Source: an uncultured Oscillospiraceae bacterium
GTDB lineage: Bacteria > Bacillota > Clostridia > Oscillospirales > Oscillospiraceae
Assembly: GCA_934565415.1 (NCBI GenBank)
Contig: CAKTHQ010000040.1
Span: 1-18,331 of the forward strand
Direction of reading: 5' to 3'
Length of the DNA stretch: 18,331 nt
In this document: positions 15,953 through 18,331 of the stretch, one piece after another
Position numbering within the stretch: the stretch's first letter is position 1
Layout: the number at the start of each line of letters is the position of its first letter
Translations under genes and position numbers: made by a program
The notes under the pieces: model-generated
Told to the model about the DNA's origin: nothing
Database searches by the model: none
Seen by the model: the letters and a program-made list of their open reading frames with translations, nothing else

Positions 15953-16636
15953 ATGCATTATCCACGCATGACGAAGGGCATCTTCCGGGACCGGCCCAAC
16001 CGGTTTATCGCCCATGTGGAGCTTGGCGGCGTTTTGGAAACCGTCCATGTAAAAAACACCGGCCGGTGCAAGGAGCTGCTGGTCCCCGGGGCGGCGGTCT
16101 GGTGCCAGAAGTCGGATAACCCCGCCCGGAAAACAAAGTATGACCTGATCTGTGTGCAGAAGGGGGACTACCTGATCAATATGGACTCCCAAGCCCCCAA
16201 TGCGGCGGCGGGGGAGTGGCTGCAAGGCGGCGGTCTGGGAGAGATTCAGAATTTGCGCCCGGAGACCGTCCATGGGGATTCCCGCTTTGATTTTTCCTTC
16301 CAAAAGGACGGAAAGCAGTGCTTTTTGGAGGTAAAGGGCGTGACATTGGAAAATGACGGAATCTGTGTCTTCCCGGATGCCCCTACGGAGCGGGGGACCA
16401 AGCACCTGAAGGGCCTGACCCGGGCGGCGGCAGAGGGCTTCGGGGCCTATGTGCTGTTCGTTATTCAAATGTCCCCGGTCAGATACCTGCGCCCCCACGA
16501 GGAGCGGGACCCGGCCTTTGCTAAGGCCCTTCGGGAGGCGTTTGCGGAGGGCGTCACGGTTCTGGCGGTGGATTGCCGGGTTACACCGGAGGAAATGGTG
16601 CTGCAAAACAAGGTGGAGGTCCGCCTGGGGAGCTGA
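15953..16636 (+). CDS. sfsA: SfsA family DNA/RNA nuclease-like protein
   Basis: This 227-residue protein matches SfsA (sugar fermentation stimulation protein) over its full usual length. An N-terminal OB-like part (FRDRPNRFIAHVEL, then NTGRCKELLVPG at 35-46) precedes a PD-(D/E)XK-like nuclease half with RFDF at 111-114, LEVKGVTL at 125-132 and the diagnostic PDAPTERGTKHL at 141-152. SfsA was named for effects on maltose genes in E. coli and is annotated as a nucleic-acid binding or nuclease protein; its role in Clostridia is not settled. GGAGAG precedes the ATG, 8 bp after the last glycosyltransferase, and a terminator follows 10 bp after its stop, so it is the final gene of that operon. A functional link to glycan synthesis is unproven. 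Confidence 0.95.
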   Translation: MHYPRMTKGIFRDRPNRFIAHVELGGVLETVHVKNTGRCKELLVPGAAVWCQKSDNPARKTKYDLICVQKGDYLINMDSQAPNAAAGEWLQGGGLGEIQNLRPETVHGDSRFDFSFQKDGKQCFLEVKGVTLENDGICVFPDAPTERGTKHLKGLTRAAAEGFGAYVLFVIQMSPVRYLRPHEERDPAFAKALREAFAEGVTVLAVDCRVTPEEMVLQNKVEVRLGS

Positions 16637-16646
16637 CCCATTGGGG

Positions 16647-16677
16647 AAAAAGCGCATCCCGGCAGCCGGGGCTTTTT
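16647..16677 (+). terminator. Terminator of the glycosyltransferase/sfsA operon
   Basis: AAAAAGC (16647-16653) pairs with GCTTTTT (16671-16677) outside a CCCGG/CCGGG core with a 3-nt loop; a 4-nt bulge sits on the left arm. The run of five T ends the structure, 10 bp after the sfsA stop. Confidence 0.75.
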
Positions 16678-16680
16678 GCG

Positions 16681-17501
16681 CCGGTTATCGAAACTGCCGA
16701 ATCTAACGATCATCTGTATATCCTTTTCAACGAAAGTTACCACATAACCGGGGCCAACGGGGCCCGGAGCGGCTACGCCTATGAGTACGAGCAGGCGGTA
16801 GCCGGCTATACCGGCTGGCGCTATGAATATATAAAGGGTGACTGAGCTGAGCTGCTGGAAATGCTGCAAACGGGGCAAATCGACATGATGGCGGCCATTT
16901 CCCGTACACAGGAGCGGGAAGGGACGATGCTTTTTCCCGAGCAGCCCATGGGGGAAGAAAAGTACTATCTCTATGGAGACTTGGCCAACACGGATATTTC
17001 CCCGTCTGACCTGGAAACCTTAAACGGCAAACGGGTTGTGGTGATGGAGAAGAGCGTCCAGGGGGAGCAGTTTTCCGCCTGGGAGCAGCTGCATGGGGTT
17101 CAAACCCGGCATATGGACCCGGTCAGCGGAGAATTGACCGGTGTGCTCTGCGACTATGTGGCCTACGCGGCAGATTGCCTGAGCAATCAGCCCCTGGAAT
17201 TTAATCTGATCGGCTTTGATACCCAGGAAGAGGAGCTGCAAGCCCTGAAGGAGGGCAAAATTGATGTGATTTTTCTTGTCAGCCAGAATCCCTATGAGGT
17301 GGAGAGAAACGGCCTGGCCTTATCCGGCACGGCGTGGACCTTGCAGCTGGCAGCGGTTACGGCAAAGGAACAGTTCCGGGAAGGGGACGCAAACCGGGTA
17401 GCCGTCGGAGAGGGCGGCCTGGTAGCGCAGTGGTTCCTTTCCTAGTGGCAAAGCCCGTCGATATGAATGTATTGGTGAAAACACTGCTGAAATACCTGTA
17501 A
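16681..17501 (+). pseudogene. Broken sensor protein: tandem solute-binding domains joined to a receiver-domain tail
   Basis: The plus strand encodes SBP_bac_3-type solute-binding domains as found at the front of clostridial hybrid histidine kinases. The first domain runs from about 16710 (ILFNESYHITGANGARSGYA, TGWRYEYIKGD). It is cut by an in-frame TGA at 16843-16845, where a Trp is expected, and resumes in the same frame (AELLEMLQTGQIDMMAAIS). A second domain begins (LIGFDTQEEELQALKEGKID, then VIFLVSQNPYEVERNG) but stops at a TAG at 17443-17445. In another frame directly after it, VAKPVDMNVLVKTLLKYL ends at 17501. This is the tail of a receiver domain with the conserved Lys-Pro. The signal peptide, the kinase and most of the receiver are missing, so two or more deletions have occurred. 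There is no start codon or ribosome binding site at the front. Confidence 0.82.
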
Positions 17502-17512
17502 AGATACAGATC

Positions 17513-17538
17513 CCCTGCGACGATCCGCAGGGAATTTT
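17513..17538 (+). terminator. Hairpin with T run after the sensor pseudogene
   Basis: A 7-bp GC-rich stem (CCCTGCG 17513-17519, CGCAGGG 17526-17532) with a 6-nt loop is followed by AATTTT. It lies 11 bp beyond the end of the receiver-tail frame, so it is probably the original terminator of the intact sensor gene, retained after the deletion. Confidence 0.7.
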
Positions 17539-17572
17539 GTGCGCAGAGCCGCAATGGGCGGCATACGATCCC

Positions 17573-17620
17573 AAAATCTGCCATTCCCTGTGCGTACCGC
17601 ACAGGGAATGGCAGATTTTT
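17573..17620. repeat. Perfect 22-bp inverted repeat with 3-nt loop
   Basis: The arms 17573-17594 and 17598-17619 are exact reverse complements, separated by TAC. The outer ends are AAAA and TTTT, so it can act as a terminator on either strand, but no gene lies close enough to need one. The lack of any mismatch in a decayed region suggests recent origin or active maintenance. Confidence 0.9.
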
Positions 17621-17622
17621 AC

Positions 17623-17645
17623 GCTCTGTCCTGGCCGGACAGAGC
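17623..17645. repeat. Perfect 9-bp inverted repeat next to the long hairpin
   Basis: GCTCTGTCC (17623-17631) and GGACAGAGC (17637-17645) flank a TGGCC loop. It begins four bases after the end of the 22-bp hairpin. No T run follows, so it is not a standard terminator. Confidence 0.85.
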
Positions 17646-17681
17646 AGGGCATTTACTTACTATGGTCTTGGCTGCCGTTTG

Positions 17682-17704
17682 GCAAGTGTCCGCCGGACAT
17701 TTGC
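17682..17704. repeat. 10-bp inverted repeat, fourth stem-loop of the cluster
   Basis: GCAAGTGTCC (17682-17691) pairs with GGACATTTGC (17695-17704) over 10 positions with a single G-U wobble and a GCC loop. It may form part of the attachment site or of a structured element end. Confidence 0.75.
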
Positions 17705-17842
17705 ATAGAAGCGAGTTCGATTCCTGTCATATTGAAAAAAAGAAAGACACCCCTGACCGGGCACCCTCCGTAAGGAAGATGCCCCGGGGCGGCTCTTGTA
17801 TCTCAGATTAATAAGTTTTCGGAAACGGTGTAACCCTTGTGG
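17705..17842. other. Non-coding stretch, likely left end of an integrative element
   Basis: No supported gene lies between the stem-loop cluster and the recombinase stop. In many elements of the Tn4451/Tn5397 type the large serine recombinase gene lies at one end with its 3' end close to the attachment site, so the boundary is probably within this stretch or just left of it. I cannot fix the crossover bases without an empty site or the other end of the element. Confidence 0.4.
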
Positions 17843-18331
17843 CTATGCCGTTTTCTCTTTGTTGCGCTGGGCGAGGTGGTGCTGGAAGGCTTCTTCCATT
17901 TCCTCTGGGGTTAGCTCGTGGAGGATACCCACGCCGCCGTAATAGATGTCCAAAAGCTGCACCCGCTTGCCGTCAAGGTATCTCGGCGCATACACCACGA
18001 TTTTATCCACGAACTCGTGGATCAGCTCCGGGGTCAGGGCCTTCAGCTCTGTGACCTGTTTGACTTTCTGGATGAACCGCTGCAAGCTCTCGGTCTTATC
18101 CGTTTCGGTTTCCAGATAGGCCTGCATCTCCGGAACGGCAGCTTTCAGCTTTTCCTGTTCCTCCTCGTAGGACAGAGACAGGGTGGCATAGCGCTCGTCA
18201 GATAGCTTTCCACTGGCGTTGTCCTCGTAGATTTTCTGAATCAAGGCATCAATCTCCGTAATGCGCTTCTTCGCCTTGCTCAGCTCCCGGCGCTTGGCGG
18301 CAAGCTGCTTCTTCTTGTCTTCCGTGTAGCA
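17843..18331 (-). CDS. Large serine recombinase, C-terminal part (runs off the right edge)
   Basis: The last 162 codons of a site-specific recombinase of the resolvase/invertase superfamily (large type) are visible; the frame is open to the window edge, so the gene starts outside. A strongly charged coiled coil fills about the first 80 residues (KKKQLAAKRRELSKAKKRI, then EEEQEKLKAAVPEMQAYLE). A DUF4368-like end follows, with ALTPELIHEFVDKIVVYAP and GKRVQLLDIYYGGVGIL. In these enzymes the catalytic Ser domain and zinc ribbon are upstream and the coiled coil controls the direction of integration versus excision. The TTG at 18244 is internal, not a start. The ending is intact (NKEKTA, then TAG). 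Family confident; the subgroup is inferred from the C-terminus only. Confidence 0.88.
   Translation of the reverse strand, partial: CYTEDKKKQLAAKRRELSKAKKRITEIDALIQKIYEDNASGKLSDERYATLSLSYEEEQEKLKAAVPEMQAYLETETDKTESLQRFIQKVKQVTELKALTPELIHEFVDKIVVYAPRYLDGKRVQLLDIYYGGVGILHELTPEEMEEAFQHHLAQRNKEKTA

Noticed and set aside
17711..17727. Stretch resembling a tRNA T-arm (GCGAGTTCGATTCC)
   Set aside because: The stem pairs poorly on the 3' side, and no anticodon arm, D-arm or acceptor stem can be built around it.
17537..17811. Short open frames across the hairpin cluster
   Set aside because: They run through inverted repeats, lack ribosome binding sites and match no family I recognise.

Overview
The window reads as a GC-rich Firmicutes chromosome segment, most likely from a gut Clostridia lineage (Oscillospiraceae/Ruminococcaceae-like). 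This rests on strong AGGAGG-type ribosome binding sites, YknXYZ/MacAB-like export genes with Gly-rich adaptors, an acidic lipoprotein with CxxC repeats, remains of an NHLM-type bacteriocin exporter and the tail of a clostridial-type large serine recombinase. Species cannot be named from the sequence alone. TGA is used as a normal stop, several times inside ATGA start/stop overlaps.

Region 1 (254-6022, plus) is a four-gene tripartite-type ABC export operon: membrane-fusion adaptor, ATPase, FtsX/MacB-type permease, then a second, longer paralogous adaptor carrying a ~245-residue insertion. It ends at a hairpin terminator. Region 2 (6072-10525, minus) holds three units: a homodimer-type ABC exporter half-transporter with its own promoter; an acidic lipoprotein with five CxxC-type repeats, with promoter and terminator; and a translationally coupled pair of a YjdF/DUF2238-like membrane protein and a CdsA phosphatidate cytidylyltransferase, again with promoter and terminator.

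Region 3 (10724-11642, plus) is a decayed bacteriocin (NHLM/NHLP) export gene. It keeps a recognisable promoter and terminator, but has lost the catalytic Cys region of the C39 peptidase, carries an in-frame TGA, is frameshifted and has a large internal deletion. It may be a deletion fusion of the two neighbouring exporter genes of such a locus. Region 4 (11645-16677, plus) is an intact five-gene operon with promoter and terminator: two GT-B (GT4) glycosyltransferases, two GT-A (GT2) glycosyltransferases and SfsA. The first three genes are joined by ATGA overlaps. It probably builds a surface glycan whose lipid carrier, flippase and polymerase lie elsewhere.

Region 5 (16681-18331) is an accessory junction. 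A broken sensor gene (tandem solute-binding domains running into the last residues of a response-regulator receiver domain) is followed by four strong stem-loops in about 190 bp, one a perfect 22-bp hairpin. The C-terminal part of a large serine recombinase then reads inward from the right edge, suggesting that the left end of an integrative element lies near 17.7-17.84 kb and its body lies beyond the window.

I did not find an unmistakable new system. The best candidates for a second look are the two-adaptor exporter with its insertion and nested lipoyl-like modules, the CxxC-repeat lipoprotein, the YjdF-CdsA pair, and the hairpin cluster at the putative element boundary.
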